From NCBI GenBank assembly GCA_029983705.1, contig JASBYZ010000087.1, positions 1 through 6,217 of the forward strand: a DNA stretch of 6,217 nt, read 5' to 3'. This stretch comes from Coriobacteriales bacterium (GTDB taxonomy: Bacteria > Actinomycetota > Coriobacteriia > Coriobacteriales > JAEZZM01). Within the stretch, counting starts at the first letter, position 1, and every line of letters begins with the position of its first letter. The notes under the pieces are model-generated. The model did no database searches and was not told the origin of the DNA. It saw only the letters and a program-made list of their open reading frames with translations. A program made the translations under genes and the position numbers. Below, piece by piece: positions 5,525 to 6,217 of this stretch.

Positions 5525-6217
5525 ATGGCTACCATTGAACCGCAATTTAGCACCCAGCAAGGTAGTATTCTGCCAAACACTACCTTTAGATGGGTTAAAG
5601 TAAACTCCGCTGCTACCGGCCTTGATGAGCTGGTAGGAAAGCCTTACACCTATGCAAGAGGTGAAGGAGAGCTTGACTCAAGTCTTGATAGAGAGCTTGA
5701 GCAAAGCAAACACGGCATTAATGAGGAGCTTTCAAAAAAGAATAAAAACCTTGCTAACTTCACTAACTACCTAGAAGTATTTGAGGGCGATGAAATCAGA
5801 GTTGAGCTTAAGCTTGACGATGAAAACGATGTCTTAATTGATCGCCAACAAATAGTTGCAAAAGAAGGTCAGCACGGTAAGGTGCTCATGTACATTCATG
5901 CGTCAAGTGATAAAAAAGTAGAGCGCAATGCCCGCATTTTTATTAAGGCAGAACAAGACGCTATATTGGACCTGGTTTTAGTTCATAACTATACAGATGC
6001 AGAGGTAAACTCGAGCGTATCTGTAGTGAGCAGTGTAGATGAGGGTGCTGAGGTAAACCTTTCACACATCGAGCTTGCTCACAAGGGTAATGTCCTCTTT
6101 AACTATTCAAGCGATCTTACTGGTTTTGATGCACATACCTTTGTTAACTGTGCATACCTTGCATCTGGTGAGGCAAAGCTTGACTTGTTTTATAACGTGC
6201 TCCACGTTGGTCAGGAA
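5525..6217 (+). CDS. sufD: Fe-S cluster assembly protein SufD (partial, runs off the right edge)
   Basis: 231 codons are open to the window end with no stop. The ATG directly follows the sufB TAG, and AAGGAG at 5508-5513 lies 11 nt upstream inside sufB, so the two are translationally coupled. The N-terminal PNTTFRWVKVN (residues 17-27) resembles the P-(R/T)T--W-KVN start of SufD proteins. From about residue 82 the alternating short beta strands (YLEVFEGDEIRVELKL, VLMYIHA, DLVLVHNYT, VNLSHIELA) match the right-handed parallel beta-helix core shared by SufB and SufD. The C-terminal helical domain, and the histidine equivalent to E. coli SufD H360, lie outside the window. The N-terminal helical region is compact compared with E. 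coli SufD. The assignment rests on context plus fold pattern; a generic SufB/SufD-family paralogue is the alternative, but its position after sufB makes SufD most likely. Confidence 0.88.
   Translation, partial: MATIEPQFSTQQGSILPNTTFRWVKVNSAATGLDELVGKPYTYARGEGELDSSLDRELEQSKHGINEELSKKNKNLANFTNYLEVFEGDEIRVELKLDDENDVLIDRQQIVAKEGQHGKVLMYIHASSDKKVERNARIFIKAEQDAILDLVLVHNYTDAEVNSSVSVVSSVDEGAEVNLSHIELAHKGNVLFNYSSDLTGFDAHTFVNCAYLASGEAKLDLFYNVLHVGQE

Overview
The window is ordinary bacterial chromosome with low to moderate G+C (roughly 40% by eye). Genes are closely packed, all on the + strand, and have strong purine-rich ribosome binding sites. It holds the tail of an unidentified gene, two stand-alone membrane transporter genes, and the first three genes of a SUF iron-sulfur cluster assembly operon, whose third gene runs off the right edge. 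The suf order C-B-D differs from the C-D-S-U-B order of Bacillus and lactobacilli and from the A-B-C-D-S-E order of enterobacteria. It fits some clostridia, Thermotoga-like bacteria and possibly Coriobacteriia. With the AGGAGG-type ribosome binding sites and low G+C, I suspect a Gram-positive, probably anaerobic or fermentative organism. That placement is an inference, not a firm identification.

Layout: 2-73 is the C-terminus of an upstream gene, followed by a 13-bp hairpin. 223-1542 is a ProP-like metabolite:H+ symporter of the major facilitator superfamily, followed by a 14-bp two-part hairpin. 1660-3018 is brnQ, a branched-chain amino acid carrier, followed by a 12-bp hairpin. 3019-3222 is a 204-bp intergenic region with an unusual cluster of inverted and direct repeats around a perfect TATAAT box, plus an AT-rich hairpin. 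3223-3996 is sufC (ATPase), 3998-5524 is sufB (scaffold), and 5525-6217 is the start of sufD.

The two transporters look like independent single-gene units, each with its own 5' region and 3' hairpin. The three suf genes are translationally coupled: 1 nt separates sufC from sufB, and the sufD ATG directly follows the sufB stop. They should form the SufBC2D complex that builds Fe-S clusters using sulfur from a cysteine desulfurase, probably encoded beyond the right edge.

I see no novel system here. The points most worth a second look are the three-copy 9-bp repeat (AATCCCTAT/ATAGGGATT) ahead of sufC, which can form two mutually exclusive hairpins; the roughly 50-residue, very basic, helical N-terminal extension on SufB; and the three long intergenic hairpins that all lack a U-tract.
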